Assembly: GCF_003574395.1 (NCBI RefSeq)
Contig: NZ_QMJY01000079.1
Location: forward strand, 1 to 64,000
Direction: 5' to 3'
Length of the DNA: 64,000 nucleotides
Source of the DNA: Tabrizicola thermarum
GTDB taxonomy: Bacteria; Pseudomonadota; Alphaproteobacteria; Rhodobacterales; Rhodobacteraceae
Position numbers and translations under genes: made by a program. This document shows positions 46,880 to 55,378 of the stretch, piece by piece. The notes under the pieces were generated by a model that was not told where the DNA came from, made no database searches, and was given only the letters and a program-made list of their open reading frames with translations. How positions within the stretch are numbered: the stretch's first letter is position 1; the number at the start of each line of letters is the position of its first letter.

Positions 46880-47539
46880 ATGCGCATACTTCTTGCTGAG
46901 GACGAGCTGGTCCTGTGCGACCAGATCAAGAAAGTTCTGATGGCCGAGGGCCGGATCGTGGACGTCGCCAACGACGGCCAGGAAGCCTGCTTCATGGGCG
47001 CGACGGAACCCTATGACATGATCATCCTGGACCTCGGCCTGCCGATCCGCGACGGGATTTCGGTCCTGCGCGAATGGCGCAGCAACGGCGTGGCGACCCC
47101 GGTCCTGATCCTGACTGCCCGCGACGGCTGGTCGGACCGCGTCGAGGGGCTGGATGCCGGCGCCGACGACTATCTGACCAAGCCCTTCCATCTGCCCGAA
47201 CTTGCCGCCCGGGTGCGTGCCAGCCTGCGGCGCAGCTCGGGGCGGGCCAATCCGCTGTTCGAGAGGGATGGCGTGGTGTTCGACACCCGGCTTGGGCGGG
47301 CCTCGGTGCATGGCGTTCCGGTCGACCTGACCTCGCAGGAAGTGGCGGTGCTGTCCTATCTGGTCCACAACGCGGGCCGGCTGATCTCGCGGACCGAACT
47401 GTCCGAACACATCTACGAATATGACGGCGACCGCGATTCCAACACGATTGCGGTGTTCATCAATCGCCTGCGCAAGAAACTGGGGCCGGACCTGATCCAG
47501 ACCATGCGCGGGCGCGGATACATGATCGACCGGGGCTGA
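46880..47539 (+). CDS. OmpR/PhoB-family response regulator
   Basis: This 219-residue regulator has a receiver domain with acidic pocket EDE, phospho-acceptor D51 in IILDLGLP, and Lys in LTKPFHLPEL, then a winged-helix DNA-binding domain ending RGRGYMIDRG. It resembles the PhoP/QseB subgroup. It overlaps the kinase gene by one base. The candidate sites at 46229 and 44713 fit its class. Confidence 0.94.
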   Translation: MRILLAEDELVLCDQIKKVLMAEGRIVDVANDGQEACFMGATEPYDMIILDLGLPIRDGISVLREWRSNGVATPVLILTARDGWSDRVEGLDAGADDYLTKPFHLPELAARVRASLRRSSGRANPLFERDGVVFDTRLGRASVHGVPVDLTSQEVAVLSYLVHNAGRLISRTELSEHIYEYDGDRDSNTIAVFINRLRKKLGPDLIQTMRGRGYMIDRG

Positions 47540-48897
47540 TGCTGTCCCTGCGGCAGAGGGCGTGGATCAGCGGCGGGCTGTCGGCGCTGGTCTCGCTGGG
47601 CGTGGGCATCCTGCTGTTGTATTCCTACCTCAACCGGCAGGCGCTGGACCGGTTCGACCGGGCGCTGGTCGAACGTCACACGCAGGTGGTCGTCGCGCTG
47701 AGCTATGCCGCTGACGACCCGTCCCGGCTGGGAGAGTTGCTGTTCGACCCGACCTATCAGGCACCCTATTCGGGGCGCTACTGGCAGGTCACACGCGAGG
47801 ACGGCCAGACCTTCACCTCGGGATCGCTGTTGGGCGCCAACCTGCCGGGCCATGAGGACGCGCCGACGACTCTTGTGCTGCGGGATGCCGAGAACCCGGA
47901 CGTCGAAGAGGTCCGCATCGCCCGGCAGCGGATAACGCTGGAGGACGGCTCGACCTGGCTGGTGGCGGTGGCCGAGACTCTGGCGCAGCTGAAGGCCGAC
48001 CGGAAGGACCTGCGGCAAAACCTGCTGGTGGCCTTTGCCCTGGTGTCGGTGATCGGGCTGGCGAGCGTACTGTTCCAGACCGCCGCGATCCTGCGCCCGC
48101 TGGACCGGCTGCGGCGCGACGTGGCGCAACGCTGGGACGGCGGCGAGGCGCTGGTCGAGGCCGATTACCCCGAAGAAGTCGCGCCGCTGGTCGGGGACAT
48201 CAACACGCTCCTGGAGCGCAACCGCGAGATCGTGGGCCGATCCCGACGGCAGGCCGCCGATCTGGCACATGCGCTGAAGACCCCCAGCGCGATCCTGCGC
48301 AACGAGCTGAACACTCTGGCCGAGGGTGGGCAGGACATGGGCAAGGCGCTGGACGCGCTTGACCGGGTCGATGCCCAGCTGGCCCGATCGCTGGCGCGGC
48401 TTCGCACGGCAAATACCGGCGAGACCATGCTGGCGCGCACCGATCTGAGCCGTTCGGTCGACCGTTTCGCGCGGCTCTTCGGCATGATGGCCCAGCGCGA
48501 GGGCAAGGCTTTCGCGGTTGACTGCGAACCGGGTCTGATGGTGCGGATGGATGCGCAGGATATCGAGGAAGTGCTGGGCAACCTGCTGGACAACGGCCTG
48601 AAATGGGGCCGGACGCAACTGCGGCTGACGGCACGCAGGCGCAAGACCGGGGTCGAGGTGCTGGTCGAGGATGACGGGCCGGGGATACGGGTTGCGGAGC
48701 GGGACGAGGCGCTGCGATCCGGGGCGCGGCTGGACACCTCGAAACCGGGGACAGGGCTGGGTCTGGCAATCGCCAACGAACTTCTGAAGGCCTACGGCGC
48801 GACCATGGCGCTGGAGGACAGTGCCGCGCTTGGCGGTCTTGCGGTGCGGATCACGCTGCCGCTGAAACCGGCCCGCCCCACCCGCGAGGCCGGGTGA
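47539..48897 (+). CDS. Sensor histidine kinase
   Basis: This 452-residue membrane histidine kinase has two helices (about residues 10-30 and 162-184) bracketing a periplasmic sensor of about 130 residues, a HAMP-like linker, the H box with H244 in ADLAHALKTP, N box NLLDNGLKWG and G box VEDDGPGI, then TGLGLAIANELL. It is the partner of the preceding regulator. PhoQ/QseC-like architecture; the signal is unknown. Confidence 0.93.
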   Translation: MLSLRQRAWISGGLSALVSLGVGILLLYSYLNRQALDRFDRALVERHTQVVVALSYAADDPSRLGELLFDPTYQAPYSGRYWQVTREDGQTFTSGSLLGANLPGHEDAPTTLVLRDAENPDVEEVRIARQRITLEDGSTWLVAVAETLAQLKADRKDLRQNLLVAFALVSVIGLASVLFQTAAILRPLDRLRRDVAQRWDGGEALVEADYPEEVAPLVGDINTLLERNREIVGRSRRQAADLAHALKTPSAILRNELNTLAEGGQDMGKALDALDRVDAQLARSLARLRTANTGETMLARTDLSRSVDRFARLFGMMAQREGKAFAVDCEPGLMVRMDAQDIEEVLGNLLDNGLKWGRTQLRLTARRRKTGVEVLVEDDGPGIRVAERDEALRSGARLDTSKPGTGLGLAIANELLKAYGATMALEDSAALGGLAVRITLPLKPARPTREAG

Positions 48898-48900
48898 CGC

Positions 48901-50148
48901 TTACCCATCCGGCGGCAGGATCAGGATCGCCCGGAAGTCGTTGACATTGGTCAGCGTGGGGCCGGTCACCACCTGCGCCCGGGCGCGGGCGAAGAAGCCG
49001 TGGGCGTCGTTGCGGGCCAGCGCCTCGGCCGCGCCGGGGGTCGCCAGCGTGTCGGGGCCGACCAGGGCTCCCGCCACTTCTGCCGCGCCGTCGACGCCAT
49101 CGGTATCGCAGGCGATGGCATGGATGCGGGGATGGCCGTTCAGGGCCAGCGCGAGCGCGAGGCAGAATTCGGCATTCGGCCCCCCGACCCCATCGCCGGT
49201 GCGGGTCACGGTAAGTTCGCCCCCGGAGAGGAGAAGCACCGGCCGGTCGCCGGGTTCAAGGCCGGACGCGATGTCAATGGCCATGACGGCCTGGTCGCGG
49301 GCGATGTCGCGGGCCTCACCCTCGATCCGGTCGCCGAGGGTGCGGACGCGGGCCCCGGGCGCGGCAAACGCGGCAGCGGCGGCCAGCGACTGCGCGGGGG
49401 CGGCGTAGATCACGTTCTCCGTCCGCGACAGGCGCGGGTCGCCGGGAGGGATGACGCCAGAGTGCTGCAACGCCGCAAGCGCCGCGGCAGGCACCGGGAC
49501 CTGCCAGCGGTCAAGGATCGCGCGGGCCTCTGCGGGCGTCGTGGCATCGCCGACCGTGGGGCCCGAGCCGATGAAGGCCGGATCGTCGCCCGGCACATCC
49601 GAGATCATCAGGGCCAGCAGTCTTGCCGGGTAGGCGGCGGCGGCAAGCTGGCCGCCCTTGACGCGGGACAGGTGCTTGCGGACGGTATTCATCGCCAGGA
49701 TGGGCGCGCCCGAAGCCAGAAGCGCCGCGTTGACCTGCTGCTTGTCCGCCAGGCTCATCCCCTTGGCCGGGGCGCAAAGAAGCGCGGAGGCCCCGCCCGA
49801 GATCAGCGCAAGGACGAAATCCCCTTCGCGGGCGGTGTCCAGAAGCCTCAGCATCCTTTCGGTGGCGTCCACCCCGGCCTGATCGGGGACCGGGTGGGCA
49901 GCCTGGACGATCTCGATCCCGCGGCAGGGGCGGGCATGGCCGTATCGGGTGATGACAAGGCCCTCGCACGGTCCCCAGGCCGCCTCGACCGCTTCGGCCA
50001 TCCGGGCCGAGGCCTTTCCGGCGCCGATCACCAGAACGCGGCCTTTCGGCTTTGCGGGCAGGACCCCGGCAAGCGAGCGCATCGGGTCCGCGACTTCGAC
50101 GGCACGGTCGAAAAGCTGGCGCAGAAAGCAGGCGGGCTCGGGGATCAT
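48901..50148 (-). CDS. Glycerate 2-kinase (MOFRL family)
   Basis: This 415-residue type-2 glycerate kinase (GckA/TtuD type) phosphorylates glycerate. The N-terminal domain has VLVIGAGKASARMAEAVE and ISGGASALLCAP; the C-terminal MOFRL domain has LLLSGGELTVTRTGDGVGG and CDTDGVDGAAEVAGA. It ends 4 bases from the sensor kinase stop on the opposite strand. It fits serine-cycle or glyoxylate metabolism, which would suit glycine from sarcosine. Confidence 0.93.
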   Translation of the reverse strand: MIPEPACFLRQLFDRAVEVADPMRSLAGVLPAKPKGRVLVIGAGKASARMAEAVEAAWGPCEGLVITRYGHARPCRGIEIVQAAHPVPDQAGVDATERMLRLLDTAREGDFVLALISGGASALLCAPAKGMSLADKQQVNAALLASGAPILAMNTVRKHLSRVKGGQLAAAAYPARLLALMISDVPGDDPAFIGSGPTVGDATTPAEARAILDRWQVPVPAAALAALQHSGVIPPGDPRLSRTENVIYAAPAQSLAAAAAFAAPGARVRTLGDRIEGEARDIARDQAVMAIDIASGLEPGDRPVLLLSGGELTVTRTGDGVGGPNAEFCLALALALNGHPRIHAIACDTDGVDGAAEVAGALVGPDTLATPGAAEALARNDAHGFFARARAQVVTGPTLTNVNDFRAILILPPDG

Positions 50149-50259
50149 CGAAGGCTAGACACGCAGGGGATCAACGGGACGGGAGCAACGGGTTGCAGAG
50201 GAGTAGCGGAGCCGCCCTGAAACTGCCAACCGATGGTCCTGCGCCAAGACCGCCATGAC

Positions 50260-50736
50260 CTAACGACGGGTCTTGGGGGCACCTTGTGGTGGCCCGCGCA
50301 GGTCCAGCTTCTGGAGGTCCTCCAGCAGGTCGAGCAGCGTTTCCAGCCGCTTGCGCCCGAATTCGGCTTCGATCCGGCCCAGGATCGCTGCACTTGCCGC
50401 AGCATGGGCGTTGACCAGCGCAAGCCCCGCCGGCGTGATCGCGATCACCGACTTGCGGCGGTCCTCGGGCGGGGTCATCCGCGAGATCAGGCCTTCCTCG
50501 ACCATCGGCCCGACCATCCGCGTCAGGCTGGACAGCAGGAGCACGGCCTCGGCGGCGACCTGGCTCAGCTCCAGCGGCCCGCGTTCCTGCAACACGCGCA
50601 GGACGCGCCATTTCTGCTCGTTGACGCCGGAACTGGCCAGCATGTCGCGGAACGGCCCCATCACCGTTTCCCGCGCCCGCAAAAGCGCGATGGGCAACGA
50701 GCGGCGGGTCTGGCGGAAGCTGGTTGTGTCGGTCAT
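50260..50736 (-). CDS. MarR-family regulator (HpaR-like)
   Basis: This 158-residue winged-helix regulator has VNEQKWRVLRVLQERGPLEL, the recognition helix SSLTRMVGPMVEEG and the wing TPPEDRRKSVIAIT. It resembles HpaR-type repressors of aromatic-acid catabolism; the name is by resemblance only. It lies 54 bases after the PLP-enzyme/cyclase fusion gene and may regulate it. Confidence 0.88.
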   Translation of the reverse strand: MTDTTSFRQTRRSLPIALLRARETVMGPFRDMLASSGVNEQKWRVLRVLQERGPLELSQVAAEAVLLLSSLTRMVGPMVEEGLISRMTPPEDRRKSVIAITPAGLALVNAHAAASAAILGRIEAEFGRKRLETLLDLLEDLQKLDLRGPPQGAPKTRR

Positions 50737-50790
50737 CTTCCGGTTATGGCGCGTTTCGCGCGCGGCCTCAATCCAAGGTTTCGCGCCGGG

Positions 50791-52761
50791 TCAGGCCACC
50801 AGCGCCAGCGCCCGGATGGGAGAGCCCGTCCCGTTCCTGATCTTCAGTGGCGTCACGATCAGCAGCGCGCCCTTGGGCGGCAGCTGGTCGAGGTTGCACA
50901 GGCTGGCCAGGCCAAAGCAGTTGTCCCGGTGCAGGAAGTTGTGCGCCGGGAAGGGCGGGCTGAACTTGCCGGCCATCCCCGCATCGGTCCCGATGCATTG
51001 CGTGCCCCAGCCGACGATGCCCTTGCCCAGGAGGTAGTCGATGCAGTCGGTCGAGGGGCCGGGAGAGTGGGATCCGTCCTCGTGGGGGTCCGGGTCTTCG
51101 TTCAGGAACAGTTCCTCGTCGTGGCTCCGCCTGTCCCAGTCGGTGCGCATCAGCACCCATTCGCCGGGGCCGATCTGCCCATGCTGCGCCTCCCAGGCCT
51201 TCACATGGGCCGCCGTCAGCAGGAAATCCGGGTCGGCGGCGGCCTCGGCGGAACAGTCGATGACATTTGCGGGCGCGATCAGGCGCTGGACCGACAGGGT
51301 GTCGGTGAAGCCGTCCGGGTGGTCCTTGCCCGACAGCCAGTGGTGCGGCGCGTCGAAATGGGTGCCGGAATGTTCGCCCAGTTCCAGCCAGTTCCAGGCC
51401 CAGAACGGGCCGTCCTTGTCGTAGGCGCTGATCCGGTGGATCGCGACCTTGGGGGTGTTCCGCGCCAGATCCTCGGGCAGGCGGAGGATCGGTGTGTCCG
51501 GGCCAAGCTCGGCGGTCAGGTCCACGACTGTCACGCTGCCCGAAGCGAGGCCCGAGGCGAGCGCAGCAAGGGTTTCGGCAGGGTTTCCGGTCTTCTCCCC
51601 CTGCCCCGCAAAGCGCCGCTTGCGGCGGGCCATCACCTCTTCGACCAGATCGAAGACGGCATCCACCGCGCGTTCCTCGGTCACGAAACCGGGCGACATG
51701 CGCAGGATCGGGCCGCGGCAATCGACCGAATAGCCCTCGACCCCCAGCGCGCCGACGCAGGCCGCTGCCTCGGCCTTGTCGGGCATGCGGATCATCACCG
51801 CGCCGCCCCGTTTGTCCGCGTCGCGCGGGGAATGGAGGGGGAGGCCCAGACGGTCGGCCCGTTCGATCACCCGGTCCACAAGGCGGCGGTTGTGGGCGGC
51901 GACCTCGGTCAGGTCCTGCTTCGAGAACCACTCCAGCGCCGGCAGCGAGGCAAGGGCCGCGACCGAACCCGGCGTGCCGGTGTCGAAGCGGCGGATGTCG
52001 GGGGCGTAGTCGAACTTGTCCAGGTCCCAGGAGAAGGGGTTATTCTGGGAAAACCAGCCCCGGCCTTCCGGCGTCAGCATGGGGATCAGGTCCTTGTCGG
52101 CGTAGAGGATGCCGGCCCCGGGCGTGCCGCAGAGCCATTTCAGGCTGGTCGAGACGACGAAATCGACGCGCGGGTTCAGGGCGTCGAAGGGCATCAGGCC
52201 CGCCCCTTGCGTGATGTCGGCGACCATCAGGCTGCCCATCGCGCGGCCATGGGCGACCAGCGCCGGGTAGTCCATCTTCGAGGAGCCGATGGAGGTGACC
52301 CAGGTCAGCAGCGCAAGGCCCACGTCGGGGGTCCAGTGGCTCAGGTAATCTTCGGTCGTGACGAGGGGGAGGCCTTCTGACAGGGGGACGGTGGTCAGGG
52401 TGAAGCCCATCTTGGGGGCGAGGCCCTGAAGGAGGAAGTGGAGCGAGGGGAAGCAGTCGGCGGCGGCGAGGACGCGCTTGCCCTTGAGATAGCCTTCGGG
52501 CAGGGCGCGGAGGATCTTCTGCAGGCCCTCGGTCACGTTGTCCACCGTGGTCAGGCTGCCCTTCGGCACCCCGATCAGCCGCCGCCAGCGGTCGATGAAG
52601 TCCTGCCGCTTGCGCAGGACATACCCCCACTGCTTGTCGTTCGGGGCGGCCCAGATTTCGGAGAACTCGGCCATGGCGCGGGCCAGGTCTTCCTCTTTTC
52701 CGGGGTAGATGCCGATGGAATGGTAGAGGAAGTAGCCCCCATGGGTGGTGTTGCGGGTCAT
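50791..52761 (-). CDS. Fusion of class-V PLP enzyme and kynurenine-formamidase-type cyclase
   Basis: One 656-residue frame. Residues about 10-380 form a class-V aminotransferase-fold PLP enzyme with D182 in VADITQGAG and the PLP lysine K208 in STSLKWLCGTPGAG. Residues about 410-656 form a cyclase-family (PF04199) metal hydrolase with HSGTHFDAPHH (464-474) as metal site. Kynurenine formamidase and kynureninase act one after the other in tryptophan degradation, so the fusion could couple them. However the DxxQ motif is not that of canonical kynureninase. ATG 52761 begins MTRNTTHGGY. Confidence 0.85.
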   Translation of the reverse strand: MTRNTTHGGYFLYHSIGIYPGKEEDLARAMAEFSEIWAAPNDKQWGYVLRKRQDFIDRWRRLIGVPKGSLTTVDNVTEGLQKILRALPEGYLKGKRVLAAADCFPSLHFLLQGLAPKMGFTLTTVPLSEGLPLVTTEDYLSHWTPDVGLALLTWVTSIGSSKMDYPALVAHGRAMGSLMVADITQGAGLMPFDALNPRVDFVVSTSLKWLCGTPGAGILYADKDLIPMLTPEGRGWFSQNNPFSWDLDKFDYAPDIRRFDTGTPGSVAALASLPALEWFSKQDLTEVAAHNRRLVDRVIERADRLGLPLHSPRDADKRGGAVMIRMPDKAEAAACVGALGVEGYSVDCRGPILRMSPGFVTEERAVDAVFDLVEEVMARRKRRFAGQGEKTGNPAETLAALASGLASGSVTVVDLTAELGPDTPILRLPEDLARNTPKVAIHRISAYDKDGPFWAWNWLELGEHSGTHFDAPHHWLSGKDHPDGFTDTLSVQRLIAPANVIDCSAEAAADPDFLLTAAHVKAWEAQHGQIGPGEWVLMRTDWDRRSHDEELFLNEDPDPHEDGSHSPGPSTDCIDYLLGKGIVGWGTQCIGTDAGMAGKFSPPFPAHNFLHRDNCFGLASLCNLDQLPPKGALLIVTPLKIRNGTGSPIRALALVA

Positions 52762-52879
52762 GTTCTGCGGTCCCCTCCGGCCTTCCGGGGCGAGAGTGCC
52801 AGCGGGGCGCGGCGGCTGCAAGCGCCGCGCGCGGCGCTTTTTCGTGAGGTATTGAAATCAAGGGCTTGGCCGTGGGCGT

Positions 52880-53638
52880 TTACCTTTCGTCAAGGATTTC
52901 GCCGCGCCATCCGGCGGCCTGGGCGAGGGCGAAAACCTCGCCTGCGAGGATATCGACGGTGCCGTCCTCGTGGAGCTTGAACGCGGTCGGCAGGCCTGCG
53001 GCGCGGCAGAGGGCGAGGCCGCCGGCACAATCCCAGAGGCCGCCGACATTTGCCTCGACATAGCCTTTGAGGCGCCCGGTGGCGACGAGCATCAGCGAGA
53101 GCGCGCAGGAGCCGATCAGGCGCACGCCGAGGTTCCGGGCATCGGCGGCGGCCTCGATTGCGTGGCGGTCGGCGGCGGGCCAGCGGGGGTTGCGGCCGAG
53201 GCCGATGCAGGGCGGGTCGGCAGGGCGGGAGCCGGGGGTGAAGCCGGTGGTGCGCAGGGGTTCGCCCACCGCGCCAATCACGGAGAGGCCCAACGCGGGG
53301 GCGATGATGGCACCCGCGACGGGCTGGCCGTGGTCCATCAGGCCAAGGGAGACGGTCCAGAACGGCAGGCCGGAGAGGAAATTCGCGGTGCCGTCGATCG
53401 GGTCGATGGCCCAGAAGCGGTGGGACGGGTGGCCGCCGTATTCCTCGCCCAGGATGGCGCAATCGGGGAAAGCGGCGCTCAGGCGCTGGCGGACGGTCTG
53501 CTCCACGGCGCGGTCGGCGTCGGAGACGAGGTCGCCGGGAGATTTGGCATCCACCTGGCGGGCGGCGAGGCTGTTGAAGAAGGCCAGCGACTGGGCGGCG
53601 GCCTCGGTGAGGATCGGGGTGAGGGTGTCCAGGATCAT
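52880..53638 (-). CDS. Inositol monophosphatase family protein
   Basis: This 252-residue Mg2+-dependent phosphatase has LGEEYGG, the metal motif WAIDPIDGTANF and GLWDCAGGLALC. Substrates in the family include inositol phosphate, histidinol phosphate and 3',5'-bisphosphate nucleotides, which cannot be told apart here. It may be the last gene of the P450-GS-ferredoxin operon, with a 94-base gap. Confidence 0.9.
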   Translation of the reverse strand: MILDTLTPILTEAAAQSLAFFNSLAARQVDAKSPGDLVSDADRAVEQTVRQRLSAAFPDCAILGEEYGGHPSHRFWAIDPIDGTANFLSGLPFWTVSLGLMDHGQPVAGAIIAPALGLSVIGAVGEPLRTTGFTPGSRPADPPCIGLGRNPRWPAADRHAIEAAADARNLGVRLIGSCALSLMLVATGRLKGYVEANVGGLWDCAGGLALCRAAGLPTAFKLHEDGTVDILAGEVFALAQAAGWRGEILDER

Positions 53639-53732
53639 CGGCTTCTCATGGAGACGGGGACGGAAGCCTTACACCACCAGAGTCACGATTTTTCTGCAAA
53701 GAATCGGGAATCTTGCAGAAATTTCGTTTGCC

Positions 53733-54059
53733 TCAAGCCTCGGGCACCGACAGCACGATCCCGTCCAGCGCCGCAGTCATCCTGATCTGGCAGGAGAGGC
53801 GCGAGGTGGGTTGGCGGCCGGCCTCGGTGATGTCGAGCATGTCTTCCTCGAAGGCGCTGGGGGTCCCTGCCCGTTCGGCCCAGTCGGGGGCGACGACGAC
53901 ATGGCAGGTGGCGCAGGACATCGAGCCGCCGCATTCGCCGATGATGCCGGGGACGCCATGGCGGGTGGCGGCCTCCATCAGGCTTTGGCCCTCGGGCACG
54001 TCGAGGGTGATCGCGCGGCCATCGGCCAGGTTCCAGGTGGCTTTCCGTGTCAAAGTCAT
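53733..54059 (-). CDS. 2Fe-2S ferredoxin (adrenodoxin/putidaredoxin type)
   Basis: This 108-residue ferredoxin has the cysteine set ECGGSMSCATC and LSCQIRM that binds a 2Fe-2S cluster, plus the family DMLDITEAG. It probably passes electrons to the P450 two genes upstream. No ferredoxin reductase is seen in the window. ATG 54059 has GAGGG upstream; the ATG at 54077 overlaps the glutamine synthetase-like stop. Confidence 0.9.
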   Translation of the reverse strand: MTLTRKATWNLADGRAITLDVPEGQSLMEAATRHGVPGIIGECGGSMSCATCHVVVAPDWAERAGTPSAFEEDMLDITEAGRQPTSRLSCQIRMTAALDGIVLSVPEA

Positions 54060-54069
54060 TGGCGGACCC

Positions 54070-55362
54070 TCAGACATACCAGATGTAATAGTCGCGCAAG
54101 GCTGCGCCTTCGAGGCCCTCGGTCTTGGTCACCTCGATCCGTTTCATGAAGAGGTGGTGTTCGACAAGCTCCGGGCCGAGAGCGGCGGCGAGGGCCTTGT
54201 CGGCCTCAAGATCGTCCATCGCCTCGGACAGTGAGCCTGCCACGCCATAGCCTGCGTCGGTGCGGTCAAAGCCGTCGCCGGCCTCGGGCGCGGGGAGATT
54301 GTAGCCGTTCTGCACGCCGAGGAGGCCCGCCTGAAGGAGCGCCGCAAGCGCGGTGTAGGGGTTGCAGCTGGCGTCGGCCATCCGGTGTTCGAGGCGGGTC
54401 TTGGGGCCGCCCTCTTCCGACACGCGGACGGTGACGCCGCGATGGTCGCCGCCCCAGTTGCACCAGTAGCCGGACATGGATGCCGGTTGCAGGCGGAGGT
54501 AGCTGCCGACCGTGGGGGCCAACAGCCCGGCCAGTCCCTTGTGGTGGTGCAGCCAGCCCGCGACGACGCCTTTCGCAAGGTCGTTCATGTGGTCGGGGCC
54601 GCCTTTGGGGCCGGTTTGCAGGGCGTTCTTGCCCGCCTTGTCGGCGAAGGAGAGGTTGAAGTGCAGGCCCGAGCCGCCCTTTTCCGGGATCGGTTTCGGC
54701 AGGAAGGTCAAGAGGATGCCGTGTTCGAGGGCCACTTCGCGGGCCATCTGGCGGAAGAGGACCATCTCGTCCACGGCCTTGACGGCGGTGTCATAGGCGA
54801 GGGTGAATTCGAACTGCGGCGTGTCGTATTCGGCGGTGATGAGGTCGAGGCGGAAGCCTGCTTCCTCGGCCCTTTGCCAGATCGCATCGGTGAAACCGGC
54901 GGGGTCGGCGAAGGGGCCGGTGCCGTAGACGATGCCTCCCGGCGCGTGCAGGGGGGCGATGGAGCCGTCTTCGGCGATCTCGAAGGCGAAGGCTTCGAGC
55001 TCCACGCCGACTTTGGGGGTCAGGCCCCTGCCCTCCCAGGCGGCAACGGCGCGTTTCAGGGCGGAGCGGGGGCAGAGGGGGATGCGCTGGCCCTCGCTGT
55101 CGTAGAGGTCGCCGGTGACGACCTTCGTGTCAAGCTCCCAGCCGTCGCGGATGTCGGAGGCCTCCCAGCGCAGCTCCATGTCCGGGATGCCTTCGCGGCA
55201 TCTGGTGTGCGGGGCGTCGAGGATGAGGTCCTTGTCCCAGTGGACGGAAAAGGTGGGCCGCGCCATGCGGGTGCCGTCGGATTTCAGCTTGGACGCGGGC
55301 AGGTATTTGCCGCGCATCAGGCTGAGGTGGTCGCAGAACATCGCGCGCAGGCGGTCGGGCAT
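54070..55362 (-). CDS. Glutamine synthetase family gamma-glutamyl ligase (PuuA/GlnA3-like)
   Basis: This 430-residue protein has the glutamine synthetase fold: N-terminal LSLMRGKYLP, active-site VGVELEAFAF, SGLHFNLSF and LEHRMADASCNPY. It is not the housekeeping GlnA; its length and the altered H-x-N in place of H-x-H fit gamma-glutamylpolyamine or gamma-glutamylamide synthetases. It lies between the P450 and ferredoxin genes (gaps 16 and 10 bases), with a class-I amidotransferase across the divergent promoter. A role in attaching glutamate to an amine before oxidation is inferred. Confidence 0.9.
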   Translation of the reverse strand: MPDRLRAMFCDHLSLMRGKYLPASKLKSDGTRMARPTFSVHWDKDLILDAPHTRCREGIPDMELRWEASDIRDGWELDTKVVTGDLYDSEGQRIPLCPRSALKRAVAAWEGRGLTPKVGVELEAFAFEIAEDGSIAPLHAPGGIVYGTGPFADPAGFTDAIWQRAEEAGFRLDLITAEYDTPQFEFTLAYDTAVKAVDEMVLFRQMAREVALEHGILLTFLPKPIPEKGGSGLHFNLSFADKAGKNALQTGPKGGPDHMNDLAKGVVAGWLHHHKGLAGLLAPTVGSYLRLQPASMSGYWCNWGGDHRGVTVRVSEEGGPKTRLEHRMADASCNPYTALAALLQAGLLGVQNGYNLPAPEAGDGFDRTDAGYGVAGSLSEAMDDLEADKALAAALGPELVEHHLFMKRIEVTKTEGLEGAALRDYYIWYV

Positions 55363-55378
55363 TTCGGTCTCCCCCTGT

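Noticed and set aside
46481-47410. A minus-strand open frame rich in proline (FPPPPP repeats)
   Set aside because: It is the complement of the Gly-Asn repeat and of the response regulator; no independent ribosome site or family resemblance.
50791-52761. Naming the fused protein a kynureninase outright
   Set aside because: The PLP half has DxxQ instead of the expected kynureninase motif and looks nearer to other class-V enzymes, so only the cyclase half is assigned with some confidence.
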